A DNA stretch of 17,262 nt from Chloroflexota bacterium (GCA_027346765.1 DAIERN010000008.1:1-17262); one strand, 5' to 3'; positions 1 through 8,974 are shown, numbered from the stretch's first letter. Notes: generated by a model not told the origin, from the letters alone. A program made the numbers and translations.

Positions 1-25
1 TTGAGCCGCTTAGCGTCGATATACC

Positions 26-50
26 AAACAAATGGCGGATCGGAGCCACC
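26..50 (-). terminator. Putative intrinsic terminator after fabH
   Basis: Read on the minus strand, GGTGG (50-46) can pair with CCGCC (38-34) around a 7-base loop, with one G-U wobble. It is followed at once by ATTTGTTT (33-26), an unusually T-rich stretch for this GC-rich window. It lies 11 bases past the fabH stop codon and would end the long minus-strand fatty-acid operon there. The stem is short, so the call is moderate. The first 25 bases of the window hold nothing else that I can support. Confidence 0.45.
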
Positions 51-61
51 CGCGCGGGGGA

Positions 62-1255
62 TCAGCCCGCGAGCACCTCGTCGCGTCTGGCAGGCTCGGG
101 CTCGCCCGGCACGACGTCGTCGAGCGGCACGCGCGGCCCGGCGTTGCCCTCCAGCACCTGGCGCAGCCGGTCGGGAATGGAATCCACCGACGACCAGTCG
201 AGCGGCTCGCGCACGGTCGCAACCGGCTCCACGCTCGCGGCACGCTTGCCGTTGAGCGGGTCGGCGGTCCATTCCAGCGCGATACCGCCCGAAGTCAGGC
301 CCGCCCCAAAGGCAACCAGCACGATCTTGTCGCCGACCTTGATCCGGCCCGAGTCAACAGCCTCGGCGAGGGCGATCCCGACCGACGCAGCCGAAGTGTT
401 CCCGTATCGATCGAGGTTGACGAACATCTTCTCCATGGGCAGGCCCAGCCCCTTGGCAACCGATTCGATGATGCGCACGTTGGCCTGGTGCGGGATGAAC
501 AGGTCGATCTCGTCGGGCTTCCAGCCGGCGCGCTCGATGGCCTTGAGCGCGGTCGTGGCCATGGTCTTGGTGGCGTAGCGGTACGTTTCGCGGCCTTCCA
601 TGCGGACGTAATGCTCGCCCCGGGCCAGTGTCTGGCCTGAAGCGGGTGATCGGGACCCCCCGGACGGCAGCCAGATCATGTACGCCCCGTCAGGGTCCGT
701 GGTGAGCTCCATGCCGCGCATGCCACCGCCCTCTTCCTCGGAGGCCGACAGCACCATCGCGCCAGCGCCATCGCCGAACAGGATGCAGGTGCCGCGGTCG
801 GAGAAGTCGAGGTAGCGCGATAGCGTCTCCGACCCGACCACCAGCGCGTGCTTGAACATGCCCGAGCGCAGGTACGCATCAGCCACGGTGTAGGCGTAGA
901 CCAGGCCGCTGCACGCTGCCGCGACGTCCATCGCCGCCGCGCGGGTGTTGCCGATCGCCTCTTTGACCAGCGCCCCGGTAGAGGGCATCCAGTAGTCGGG
1001 CGTGAGCGTCGCGACGAGGATCACGTCGATGTCGTCCGGCTGCAGTCCGGCCACGGCGATGGCGCGCTTGCCGGCGATCGCGGCCAGCGTCGCGGTCGTC
1101 TCGTGGCGCGCGGCGATGCGCCGTTCGCGGATGCCGGTGCGGGTGACGATCCACTCGTCCGACGTATCGACCACGCGCTCCAGGTCGGCGTTGGTCAGCC
1201 GCCGTTCGGGCGCGTACATGCCCCAACCGGTGATGCGCACGCTGCGCGGTGTCAT
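62..1255 (-). CDS. fabH: 3-oxoacyl-ACP synthase III (FabH, KAS III) with C-terminal extension
   Basis: FabH starts type II fatty acid synthesis by condensing an acyl-CoA primer with malonyl-ACP in the cytoplasm. The 397-residue product has the thiolase-fold layout: the N-terminal DTSDEWIVTRTGIRERR block (30-46), the nucleophile Cys115 in DVAAACSG, His256 in IPHQANVRI and Asn286 in YGNTSAAS. These match the Cys-His-Asn triad of the family, at nearly the spacing seen in E. coli FabH. The usual protein ends near GGIALEW (323-329). Here about 66 further residues follow, including a DSIPDRLRQVLEGNAGP stretch of unknown role. The ATG overlaps the accB stop (ATGA, 4 bases), which fixes the start and implies translational coupling. 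It is the last gene of the acc/fab run. Confidence 0.95.
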   Translation of the reverse strand: MTPRSVRITGWGMYAPERRLTNADLERVVDTSDEWIVTRTGIRERRIAARHETTATLAAIAGKRAIAVAGLQPDDIDVILVATLTPDYWMPSTGALVKEAIGNTRAAAMDVAAACSGLVYAYTVADAYLRSGMFKHALVVGSETLSRYLDFSDRGTCILFGDGAGAMVLSASEEEGGGMRGMELTTDPDGAYMIWLPSGGSRSPASGQTLARGEHYVRMEGRETYRYATKTMATTALKAIERAGWKPDEIDLFIPHQANVRIIESVAKGLGLPMEKMFVNLDRYGNTSAASVGIALAEAVDSGRIKVGDKIVLVAFGAGLTSGGIALEWTADPLNGKRAASVEPVATVREPLDWSSVDSIPDRLRQVLEGNAGPRVPLDDVVPGEPEPARRDEVLAG

Positions 1256-1722
1256 GGTTCCACCTCGATCAAAGGATCCTTGGCCTTCACCAGCGCGCCG
1301 TCCTCCGGGAAGACACGCACAACGCGACCGGCACGGTCGCTCTTGATCTCGTTGAAGAGCTTCATCGCCTCGATCAGGCCGATCACCTGGCCCACCAGCA
1401 CCGGGCTGCCCACCTTGACGTAGGGCTCGGCGCCGGGCGACGGCGCGCCGTAGAACAGCCCGGTGAGCGGCGCGACGATGGCGTTCACGACAGGCGCGGG
1501 TTGGGCCGGGGCGGTTGGCGGGGTGTCGTTGGCGGCTGGCGTTGAAGGCACCGACTGACCTGCGGGAGCCGATTCGACCGATGAGCTGAATGCACCGGGC
1601 TTGCGCAGCACCAGCGCGGTTTTGCCCACCTCGATCTCGAGCTCGGACAGCTCCGACGCGTTGAGTATCGCCTCGAGCTTGTCAATCAGCCCGATCAAGC
1701 CGGTCATGTCCGATGCGGTCAT
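1252..1722 (-). CDS. accB: Biotin carboxyl carrier protein of acetyl-CoA carboxylase (AccB)
   Basis: AccB carries the biotin that shuttles carboxyl groups from biotin carboxylase (AccC) to the AccA/AccD carboxyltransferase, giving malonyl-CoA. The 156-residue protein has a helical N-terminal domain (about 8-41, ending ELEIEVGKTALVLRK), an Ala/Pro/Thr-rich mobile linker (about 43-80) and a C-terminal biotinyl domain (81-156). The biotinyl site is intact: Lys121 in IEAMKLFNEIKS. The insertion after GLFYGAPSP matches the protruding thumb of bacterial AccB. Both ends overlap neighbours by 4 bases (fabF stop with accB ATG, accB stop with fabH ATG). It is separated from accC, its usual partner, and a second carrier-like gene occupies the place next to accC. 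Confidence 0.95.
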   Translation of the reverse strand: MTASDMTGLIGLIDKLEAILNASELSELEIEVGKTALVLRKPGAFSSSVESAPAGQSVPSTPAANDTPPTAPAQPAPVVNAIVAPLTGLFYGAPSPGAEPYVKVGSPVLVGQVIGLIEAMKLFNEIKSDRAGRVVRVFPEDGALVKAKDPLIEVEP

Positions 1723-2984
1723 GACTCGTCCCAGCGGCGCAGGACGAGCGCCGCGTTTTGGCCACCGAAGCCGAAGGCGTTCACGAGCGCGGCACGCACC
1801 TCGCGCTGCCTGGCGGTGAGCGGCGTGAGGTCCAGGCCGTCTGCCTCGGGCGCGGGATCGACCAGGTTCAGCGTGGGCGGAACGCGGCTCTCGCGCATCG
1901 CCTGGATCGACGCGATCGCGCCGATGCCACCGGCCGCGCCCAGCGTGTGACCGATGGCACTCTTGGTCGCGGTGATGCTGACGTCCTTGATGGCATCGCC
2001 AAAGACCGACTTGAAGCCCTGCAGCTCGGCCGGGTCGCCCTCCGGCGTGGAGGTCGCGTGGGCACTGATGAGATCAATGTCCGCCGGCGCCATGCCGGCC
2101 TTGGCCAGGGCGCGCCGCGCGGCCCGCGCGCCACCCTCCCCGCCTGGTGCCGGGAGCGTGATGTGGCTGGCATCGCCGGTTGCGCCGTAGCCCACGATCT
2201 CGGCAAGGATCGCGCCACCGCGCCGGCGGGCGTGCTCCAGCTCTTCGAGCACGAGCACGCCGGCGCCCTCGGCGATGACGAAGCCGTCGCGGCCTTCGTC
2301 GAACGGCCGGCTGGCGCCCTGCGGATCGTCGTTGCGCGTCGACAGCGCGCGCATCGCCGCGAACGCGCCGACCAGCGCCTCCTGCACTGACGCCTCCGAG
2401 CCACCGGCGAACATCATGTCCGCGTCGTCGCGAACGATCGTCTCGTATGCCTCGCCAATGCCGTGGCCGGCCGTCGCGCAGGCGCTGACCGTCGCCCAGT
2501 TGGGGCCCTTGGCGCCAAAGGTGATCGCGCTCTGGCCAGACGCGAGGTTGGCGATCGCCATGGGGATGAAGAAGGGTGACAACCGATCCGGGCCACGCGA
2601 AACGTTGATGCCGATCTGCTCGATGAGCGTGCCCGAGCCGCCCAGCCCCGAGCCGATGACGATGCCGGTCCGCTCGGCGAGCTCGCCTTCCAGGTGCTCC
2701 GGCAGGCCGGCGTGGCGCATCGCCTCAGCGGTCGCCACCAGCGCGAACTGCGTGTACCGGTCGTTGCGCCGGATCTCCTTGCGGTCCAAGACGCCCGATG
2801 GGTCGAAGTCCTTGACCTCGCCGCCGATCTTGCTCGTGACCCGCTCGGGATCGAAGTTGACGCGAATCGTGTCCACGCCGCTCTCGCCCGCGACGAGGCG
2901 CGACCAGAACGTGGCCACGTCGTTGCCGAGCGGCGTCACCGCGCCCATGCCGGTGACGACGACGCGCCGGCGGCCACTCGTCAT
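1719..2984 (-). CDS. fabF: 3-oxoacyl-ACP synthase II (FabF, KAS II)
   Basis: FabF performs the elongating Claisen condensations of type II fatty acid synthesis. The 421-residue product opens with RRVVVTGMGAVTPLGND. It has the Cys-His-His active site of KAS I/II enzymes: Cys169 in TVSACATAGHG, His309 in SAHATSTPEGD and His346 in KSAIGHTLGAAGG. The C-terminal NAFGFGGQNAALVL block is typical of FabF. Length is normal for the family. The ATG overlaps the stop of the metallophosphoesterase gene by 4 bases, and its own stop overlaps the accB ATG by 4 bases, so it sits firmly inside the operon. No sign of truncation or altered composition. Confidence 0.95.
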   Translation of the reverse strand: MTSGRRRVVVTGMGAVTPLGNDVATFWSRLVAGESGVDTIRVNFDPERVTSKIGGEVKDFDPSGVLDRKEIRRNDRYTQFALVATAEAMRHAGLPEHLEGELAERTGIVIGSGLGGSGTLIEQIGINVSRGPDRLSPFFIPMAIANLASGQSAITFGAKGPNWATVSACATAGHGIGEAYETIVRDDADMMFAGGSEASVQEALVGAFAAMRALSTRNDDPQGASRPFDEGRDGFVIAEGAGVLVLEELEHARRRGGAILAEIVGYGATGDASHITLPAPGGEGGARAARRALAKAGMAPADIDLISAHATSTPEGDPAELQGFKSVFGDAIKDVSITATKSAIGHTLGAAGGIGAIASIQAMRESRVPPTLNLVDPAPEADGLDLTPLTARQREVRAALVNAFGFGGQNAALVLRRWDES

Positions 2985-3589
2985 CTGATCAGCCGCCCCG
3001 TGCGGATGGTGGCCGCGCGGTAGACGTCACCGGGCAGGCCGCGCGCGGCCACTTCCTCGGCCGCGGCACCCGCGTCATAGGTCGGCCGGAAGAGCTCGGC
3101 CGTTGGCTGATCATCCTCGCCATCGGGCACGGTCAGCAGCGCCCAGCAGGCCGCCGGGTCGCCGTCGAAGGCGTAGCCGCAGGAGCCCGGGTTGACGATC
3201 AGCTTGCGGCCCAGCTCGCGCACGTTCGCGAGGTGCGTGTGACCGCAGCAGATGACGCGCGCGTCGGTGCGCGTGACCCGCTCGACGGTGGCGGTGGGGT
3301 CAAGGTCGGGCGCCAAACCGGCGGTCAGCGACCCGGGCGAGCCGTGGCACACCAGGACGAGCGTGTCTTCGTTCCACGTCCGGCGCTCGTACGGCAGCCG
3401 GCGCACGTAGTCGAGCTGCTCGTCGGACAGCTGCTCGCGCGCCCAATCGGCGGCTGCGATGTGGGTCGAGGGCACGTCGTCGAGCCACGGGAAGGCCGCC
3501 GCGTACTCGCTGTCACCCACCGCCAGGTCGGTGTTGCCCGCGATGACCAGGGCACCGGCCTTCTCGAGCGCACGGACCTTGTCGATCAC
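2981..3589 (-). CDS. Metallophosphoesterase, C-terminal part after an in-frame amber codon
   Basis: This is the larger part of a calcineurin-like phosphoesterase of the YfcE/ApaH-like 'GDIHGN' group, metal-dependent hydrolases with varied phosphoester substrates. It holds the later family motifs: GNTD (18-21), CHGSPGS with His82, and GHTH (116-119), then a C-terminal NPGSCG turn. The two first metal-binding motifs lie upstream in the same frame (3590-3733), separated only by TAG at 3592-3590. The GTG at 3589 follows that TAG directly, so reinitiation is conceivable, but no good Shine-Dalgarno is seen. Without the first motifs the 202-residue product should not bind its dimetal centre properly. 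It lies between fabZ and fabF, and its stop overlaps the fabF ATG. Substrate unknown. Confidence 0.75.
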   Translation of the reverse strand: MIDKVRALEKAGALVIAGNTDLAVGDSEYAAAFPWLDDVPSTHIAAADWAREQLSDEQLDYVRRLPYERRTWNEDTLVLVCHGSPGSLTAGLAPDLDPTATVERVTRTDARVICCGHTHLANVRELGRKLIVNPGSCGYAFDGDPAACWALLTVPDGEDDQPTAELFRPTYDAGAAAEEVAARGLPGDVYRAATIRTGRLIR

Positions 3590-3733
3590 CTAGCCCGGGC
3601 GCGGCCCGTTGAAGGTCAGGTCGCCGGTGATCAGGTACCGGTCGGGCTTGTGCTTCTTGGCATCGGCCAGCGCCGCATCGAGCGCGGCGACGTTGCCATG
3701 AATGTCGCCCAGGACCGCGAGTCTCAGTGCCAT
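3590..3733 (-). pseudogene. N-terminal part of the same metallophosphoesterase, ended by TAG
   Basis: An ATG at 3733-3731 overlaps the fabZ stop by one base (TGATG), as expected for the true gene start. The 47 codons read in frame into the next ORF and contain the first two calcineurin-like motifs: GDIHGN (9-14) and GDLTFNGPRP (37-46). Codon 48 is TAG, and translation in the same frame then continues with VIDKVRALEKAGALVIAGNTD. In homologues this place usually reads as an unbroken GP-x-P-x-EVID-like stretch, so one base change (for example GAG or CAG to TAG) explains the break. Either a recent nonsense mutation or a sequence error; the full gene would be 2981-3733 (about 250 residues). Confidence 0.75.
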
Positions 3734-4188
3734 CAGCCCAGCACTCCTTCGCGCGGGATGATGAACGACAGATCAGCCTCGCAGGCCACCTCGCCGTCGA
3801 CCGTCGCTACGGCATGGCCGCGTCCAAAGCGGCCACCCAGCTTGGCCATCGTCACCTCGAGGGTGAGCTTGTCCCCAGGCTGGACGACGCGCTTGAAGCG
3901 GCACTCATCGATCGCGGCGAACAGCCCAATGCGGTCGCCAAAACCTTCCTGCTGGGCGACGTACACCGCCATCGTCTGGGCCAGTGCCTCCACCTGCAGG
4001 ACACCGGGCATGACCGGCAGCTGCGGGAAGTGGCCCTGGAAGAACCACTCGGTGGCGGTCACTCCCTTTTCGCCCTTGATGTAGCCGCGCGCCGGGTCGT
4101 ACTCGACGATCCGGTCGACGAGTAGGAACGGCCAGCGATGCGGGATCAGCGCCTGGATCTGGGCTGTGGTTAGAACGATGTCGGTCAA
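3733..4188 (-). CDS. fabZ: 3-hydroxyacyl-ACP dehydratase FabZ
   Basis: FabZ removes water from 3-hydroxyacyl-ACP to give the trans-2-enoyl-ACP in each elongation round. With the chosen start the protein is 151 residues, the family's usual length. It has the hot-dog-fold signature: IPHRWPFLLVDRI (15-27), then catalytic His53 in GHFPQLPVMPG and Glu67 in VLQVEALAQ. The start is a TTG at 4188-4186 because GGAGAGG (4200-4194) lies 5 bases upstream. A GTG at 4194 abuts that Shine-Dalgarno and is less likely. The frame stays open further upstream but only over the end of accC. The accC stop is 13 bases away; the fabZ stop overlaps the next ATG. Confidence 0.92.
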   Translation of the reverse strand: MTDIVLTTAQIQALIPHRWPFLLVDRIVEYDPARGYIKGEKGVTATEWFFQGHFPQLPVMPGVLQVEALAQTMAVYVAQQEGFGDRIGLFAAIDECRFKRVVQPGDKLTLEVTMAKLGGRFGRGHAVATVDGEVACEADLSFIIPREGVLG

Positions 4189-4201
4189 CTTCACCTCTCC
4201 G

Positions 4202-5564
<1,363 letters not shown>

Positions 5565-5572
<8 letters not shown>

Positions 5573-6035
5573 TGGCTTCGACCCGACCGATGACCTGGCC
5601 GAACTCGACCGCCTGACCGGATTCGACCTCGAGCGACTTGAGCACACCGTCGACCGGGCTCACGACCTCCTGGCGGACGCCCAGGACGTCGACGAAGCCG
5701 AGGTTGTCGCTGGCGCGGACCTTGCCGCCCGGGGCGATGCCGTCGCGCAGCGTGAAATAGCCCACGGCAGGCGATTTGACCTGGCCGCGCACCGGCTCGC
5801 GTCGGGGCGGCTGCTGGTCAGCCGCGTGCGCGACCGCGGCCGGCTTGTGCGGCGCCTGGGCCGCCGGGCCCGCCGGTATGTCGCCATTCACGGCCCGGCG
5901 CAACCGGACGCGCCAGCCGTCCTGACGCACCTCGAGCTCGCCCAGATTGCTGGCGGCGAGGCGCTCGATGAGCGCGGGCACGACTTCGTTGGCCAGGCGG
6001 GCGATGGTGGCGCGCTCGTCGGGGTTGCCGGTCAT
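5565..6035 (-). CDS. Biotin-carrier-like protein without the biotinyl lysine (AccB paralogue)
   Basis: The 156-residue protein has the layout of AccB: an N-terminal segment (about 11-47, ...SNLGELEVRQDGWRVRLRR), a Pro/Ala-rich linker (about 50-85) and a C-terminal biotinyl/lipoyl-like domain (86-156, starting VKSPAVGYFTLRDG). Aligned to the AccB encoded in this window, EAMKLFNEI corresponds to DVLGVRQEV, so the biotinylated lysine is replaced by Gly119. The flanking Met residues are lost as well. It therefore cannot be biotinylated in the normal way. The gene lies directly upstream of accC (8-base overlap) and 3 bases after accA, the place accB often holds. Plant BADC proteins are a known precedent: AccB-like, non-biotinylated, and inhibitory to acetyl-CoA carboxylase. 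A structural or regulatory role here is inference. Confidence 0.8.
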
Positions 6036-6038
6036 GGG

Positions 6039-7064
6039 CTAAGCGCCCTCCCCGGTGCGCTGGCGGTCGGCTTGCCCGGTCGGGTCGGTTGATTCGTCGG
6101 TTGTTTGGGCTTCGCCGCCGGCCAGTGCATTGCGGCCAGCATCGATCACCCGCCGGATTCGCGCCCGCAAGCCCGGCCGCTGCGGCTGGGCCTCGCCCGA
6201 CTCGGCGGCAATCGCGAACTCGCCCATGTTGCGGTAGCGCGCATAGCGCGCGTCGAGCAGCGCCTTGCGGTCGCGTCCCGCAAGGGAATCGAGATGCGCG
6301 GCGATGCGGGTGCGCAAGCGTCGAGCGGTCTCGTCGGGGTTGGTGTGCGCGCCGCCCGGCGGCTCGGGCACGACCTCGTCGATCACGCCCAGGGCAAGCT
6401 GCTCGGCGGCGGTCAGGCGCATCGCCATGGCGGCCTGCTGCGAGTACTCCGCCGAGCGCCACAGGATGCTCGCCGCACCCTCCGGGGAGATGACCGAGTA
6501 GATCGAGTTCTCGAGCGCCAGCACCACGTCACCCACGGCCAGCGCCAGGGCCCCGCCCGATCCGCCCTCGCCGGTGATCACGGTGACAATCGGCGTGCGC
6601 AGCCCAGCCATGATCATGATCGCCCGGGCGATCGCCTCGGCCACGCCGCGCTCTTCGGACGCGGGCCCGGGAAAGGCGCCGGGGGTGTCGATAAAGGTGA
6701 CGACGGGAAGGCCCAGGCGTTCGGCCAGGCGGAACAGCCGGATCGCCTTGCGGTAGCCCTCCGGGTGGGGCATGCCGAAGTTGCGCCGGATGTTCTCGTC
6801 GGTCTCGGCGCCCTTTTGGTGACCGACGAAGACCGCCCGCCGGCCGTCGATGCGGCAAAAGCCGCCGACGATCGCCGGGTCGTCGCGGAACAGGCGGTCG
6901 CCGTGGAGCTCGATCACCTCGGTTGCGATCTGTTGGACCAGCTCGAGCGTGTGCGGCCGCTTGACGTTGCGCGCCTGTTGGACGCGCTGCCAGATCGCGC
7001 CGCGCAGCTCATCGGGCGTTGCCTCGACCGCGGCCGCCGGCCCGGCCGTGCGCTGCTCAACCAC
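6039..7064 (-). CDS. accA: Acetyl-CoA carboxylase carboxyltransferase subunit alpha (AccA)
   Basis: AccA and AccD form the carboxyltransferase that moves the carboxyl group from carboxybiotin to acetyl-CoA. The 341-residue product carries the crotonase-like alpha-subunit signatures: ARNVKRPHTLELV (31-43), NFGMPHPEGYRKAIRLF (95-111), FIDTPGAFPG (124-133) and the glycine-rich GEGGSGGALA (165-174). The C-terminal tail after about residue 295 is polar and probably disordered. The start is a GTG that overlaps the accD stop by 8 bases. No internal start fits the family better. The order accD-accA followed by the pseudo-carrier and accC places all enzyme subunits except accB in one block. Confidence 0.95.
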   Translation of the reverse strand: MVEQRTAGPAAAVEATPDELRGAIWQRVQQARNVKRPHTLELVQQIATEVIELHGDRLFRDDPAIVGGFCRIDGRRAVFVGHQKGAETDENIRRNFGMPHPEGYRKAIRLFRLAERLGLPVVTFIDTPGAFPGPASEERGVAEAIARAIMIMAGLRTPIVTVITGEGGSGGALALAVGDVVLALENSIYSVISPEGAASILWRSAEYSQQAAMAMRLTAAEQLALGVIDEVVPEPPGGAHTNPDETARRLRTRIAAHLDSLAGRDRKALLDARYARYRNMGEFAIAAESGEAQPQRPGLRARIRRVIDAGRNALAGGEAQTTDESTDPTGQADRQRTGEGA

Positions 7065-7983
7065 GGGCCGGCTCGCGGCGGATGAGCTCGTCGAAGAGCT
7101 GCGCCGAGCGGCCCAGCGGCGACGAGCCGTTCTGGCCGGCGCGCTCCACGTGGGCGCTGGGCTTCATGTAGCGCAGCAGCCCGAGCAGTGTCTCGCGCAG
7201 CTTGGCGCGCGGCACGACCAGGTCGACGAAGCCATGGTCGTACAGGAACTCGGCGCGCTGGAAGCCCTCGGGCAGCTCCTCGGCAATGGTGCCTGCGGCG
7301 ACGCGCGCGCCGGCAAAGCCGATGAGCGCCTTGGGCTCGGCGATGTTGACGTCGCCCAGCGCCGCAAACGATGCGAACACACCGCCCGTGGTTGGGTCGG
7401 TCAGAACGCTGATGAAGGGCACCCCGGCGTCCCCCAGCCGGCCCAGCGCCGCGCAGGTCTTGGCGAGCTGCATCAGCGACAGCGTGCCCTCCTGCATCCG
7501 CGCGCCGCCCGATGACGCCACGATGATCAGCGGCAGCCGCTCCTCGAGCGCGTGCTCAGCCGCCCGGGTGACCTTCTCGCCGACGACCGTGCCCATCGAC
7601 CCGCCCATGAAGGCGAAGTCCATGACGCACACCGCCACCCGCGTGCCGGCGATGGTGCCCGTGCCCCACACCGCCGCGTCGCGGCTACCCGTCGTGGCTC
7701 GAGCGGCCTCGAGCCGTTCGGGATATGGCTTCTGGTCGACGAAGCCCAGCATGTCGACCGACACGAGGTTGGCATCCTGCTCGCGGAAGGAGTCGCGGTC
7801 GAGCAGCTGGGCGAGGCGCTGATCGGCGCGCAGCCGGAAGTGGTGGCCGCAGCGGGTGCACACGCGCTGGTTCTTGTCGAGCTGCTTGTTGTAGAGCATC
7901 TCGCCGCACTCGGGACACTTGGTCCACAGGTTGGGCGGGTACTCCTGGCGAGCGCGGCCAAAAGGCAGCTTGAAGCCGGGCAC
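7057..7983 (-). CDS. accD: Acetyl-CoA carboxylase carboxyltransferase subunit beta (AccD)
   Basis: AccD is the zinc-ribbon-bearing half of the carboxyltransferase. With the GTG start at 7983 the protein is 308 residues. It begins MPGFKLPFGRARQEYPPNLW, followed by a four-cysteine zinc ribbon (Cys23, Cys26, Cys42, Cys45; CPECG and CTRCG). The crotonase-like core follows, with FAFMGGSMGTVVGEK, SSGGARMQEG and DPTTGGVFASFA. This GTG is preferred because AGGA lies 6 bases upstream and the preceding stop is 2 bases away. An ATG at 8037 in the same frame would overlap the preceding gene by 52 bases and add 18 unlikely residues. Position next to accA agrees with the assignment. Confidence 0.95.
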   Translation of the reverse strand: MPGFKLPFGRARQEYPPNLWTKCPECGEMLYNKQLDKNQRVCTRCGHHFRLRADQRLAQLLDRDSFREQDANLVSVDMLGFVDQKPYPERLEAARATTGSRDAAVWGTGTIAGTRVAVCVMDFAFMGGSMGTVVGEKVTRAAEHALEERLPLIIVASSGGARMQEGTLSLMQLAKTCAALGRLGDAGVPFISVLTDPTTGGVFASFAALGDVNIAEPKALIGFAGARVAAGTIAEELPEGFQRAEFLYDHGFVDLVVPRAKLRETLLGLLRYMKPSAHVERAGQNGSSPLGRSAQLFDELIRREPARG

Positions 7984-7985
7984 GG

Positions 7986-8363
7986 CTAGTCCTGTCCCGC
8001 CGCGGCGCTCGACCGCGGACGGTGGCGCCACGCCCACATCGCGGCGCCCGCGAGCGAGACCCCAGAGGCGATCGCGCCGCCAATGAAGACGCGCCGCTCG
8101 ATCACGACCTGGCTCGCCCCCGAGCCGCCGTCGACCTCCTCCTCGGCCAGCGCGCGCAGCTGGTCAGCCAGGCGCTCCTCGAAGAGGAACGAAGGATGGA
8201 AACGCGGCAGGCCGTTCTCGAGCGTGCGGATCGCGTGACGGACGCTTGGTGCGGGCGCACGCTGGGCAACCGGCATGGGCATCGGCAGCCGCGCGTGGCC
8301 GCTCAGCAATGCATCGATGTAGGCGTCGCTCTGGATCGCCCCCTCTTCGGTGTCGCGGAACAT
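7986..8363 (-). CDS. Small single-span membrane protein, putative partner of the ECF sigma factor
   Basis: I do not recognise a named family. The 125-residue product has an acidic start with DAYIDALLSG (14-21 core), a proline-rich stretch (27-40), a charged helical region FLFEERLADQLRALAEEE (59-76), one hydrophobic segment at about 92-112 and a basic tail. ERRVFIGG just before the membrane segment resembles a twin-arginine motif, but its C-terminal place argues against a Tat signal. Its ATG overlaps the sigma-factor stop (TGATG), and accD starts 2 bases after it. Small one-span proteins encoded just after ECF sigma genes are often anti-sigma factors. No ZAS-type zinc motif is present, so that role is an inference from position only. 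Confidence 0.6.
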   Translation of the reverse strand: MFRDTEEGAIQSDAYIDALLSGHARLPMPMPVAQRAPAPSVRHAIRTLENGLPRFHPSFLFEERLADQLRALAEEEVDGGSGASQVVIERRVFIGGAIASGVSLAGAAMWAWRHRPRSSAAAGQD

Positions 8364-8974
8364 CAATTCGCCGCGCGCCTGCGCTCCGCCGGTGTGCCCT
8401 GCTTCGCCTCACGGCGGCGCCCCATGGATCGCGCCACGGCCTGCAGGGAGCGGTGGATGAGCACCCGCGTCGCCCCCTCTGAGCGGCCCAGCACCTGGCC
8501 GATCTCGCGTGCGTCGAGCTCATTCACGAAGCGCAGCACCAGCGCGCGACGGCGCTCGGCCGGCAGCCGGTCGATAGCGGCGAGGGCCGCGCGCAGCTCG
8601 TCGCGCTCAACCGCCGTGCCCGCAACGTCGTGCGCTCCGGCCAGCTCGAGCGCGGCATCGAGCTGCGTCTCAGGGTGGCGGCGACTGCGCCGGCGCTCGT
8701 TCGACAGCGTGTTGCGCGCGATCTGGAACAGCCACACGCGGAACGACGAGCCCGGGCCCGCATTTTCCTCGCGGAAGTGGCGCAACCCGCTCAGCGCGCG
8801 CAGAAAGACCTGGGCGGTGAGGTCCTCTGCCGCGTGCGGGTCACGCAGCTCGTAGAGCGCGAAGTTGTACACCTGGGCGACGTACTTCCGATAGAGCGCC
8901 TCGAAGGCGCGCGGGTCGCGTCGAGCCGCTTCTACGGCGGAGCGGTCGGCGTCGAGATTTGCCAGGGCCGCCAC
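8363..8974 (-). CDS. ECF-type RNA polymerase sigma factor
   Basis: The 203-residue product has the two-domain form of ECF sigma factors. Region 2 spans about residues 24-95, with FEALYRKYVAQVYNFAL, AAEDLTAQVFLRAL and FRVWLFQIARNTLSNERRR. Region 4 spans about 126-183, with IDRLPAERRRALVLRFVNE and a helix-turn-helix around AREIGQVLGRSEGATRVLIHR. Regions 1.2 and 3 are missing. The GTG at 8974 is chosen because AAGGA (8983-8979) lies 4 bases upstream, within a purine-rich AAGGAG run. The longer GTG at 8998 has no ribosome site and falls at the likely transcription start. It is the first gene of the acc/fab run, so it may control or be controlled with lipid synthesis. Its target promoters cannot be named from this sequence. 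Confidence 0.9.
   Translation of the reverse strand: MAALANLDADRSAVEAARRDPRAFEALYRKYVAQVYNFALYELRDPHAAEDLTAQVFLRALSGLRHFREENAGPGSSFRVWLFQIARNTLSNERRRSRRHPETQLDAALELAGAHDVAGTAVERDELRAALAAIDRLPAERRRALVLRFVNELDAREIGQVLGRSEGATRVLIHRSLQAVARSMGRRREAKQGTPAERRRAAN

Noticed and set aside
49..58. CCCGCGCGGG palindrome near the fabH end
   Set aside because: It is self-complementary but cannot form a stable hairpin beyond 3 bp with a 4-base loop; the neighbouring GGTGG/CCGCC stem with a T-rich tail is the better terminator.
3590..3592. Recoding of TAG as an amino acid (pyrrolysine or amber suppression)
   Set aside because: Other genes here end at TAG (accA, birA, sulfotransferase), no recoding signal is visible and the residue is not at a catalytic site. 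A nonsense change or sequence error is simpler.
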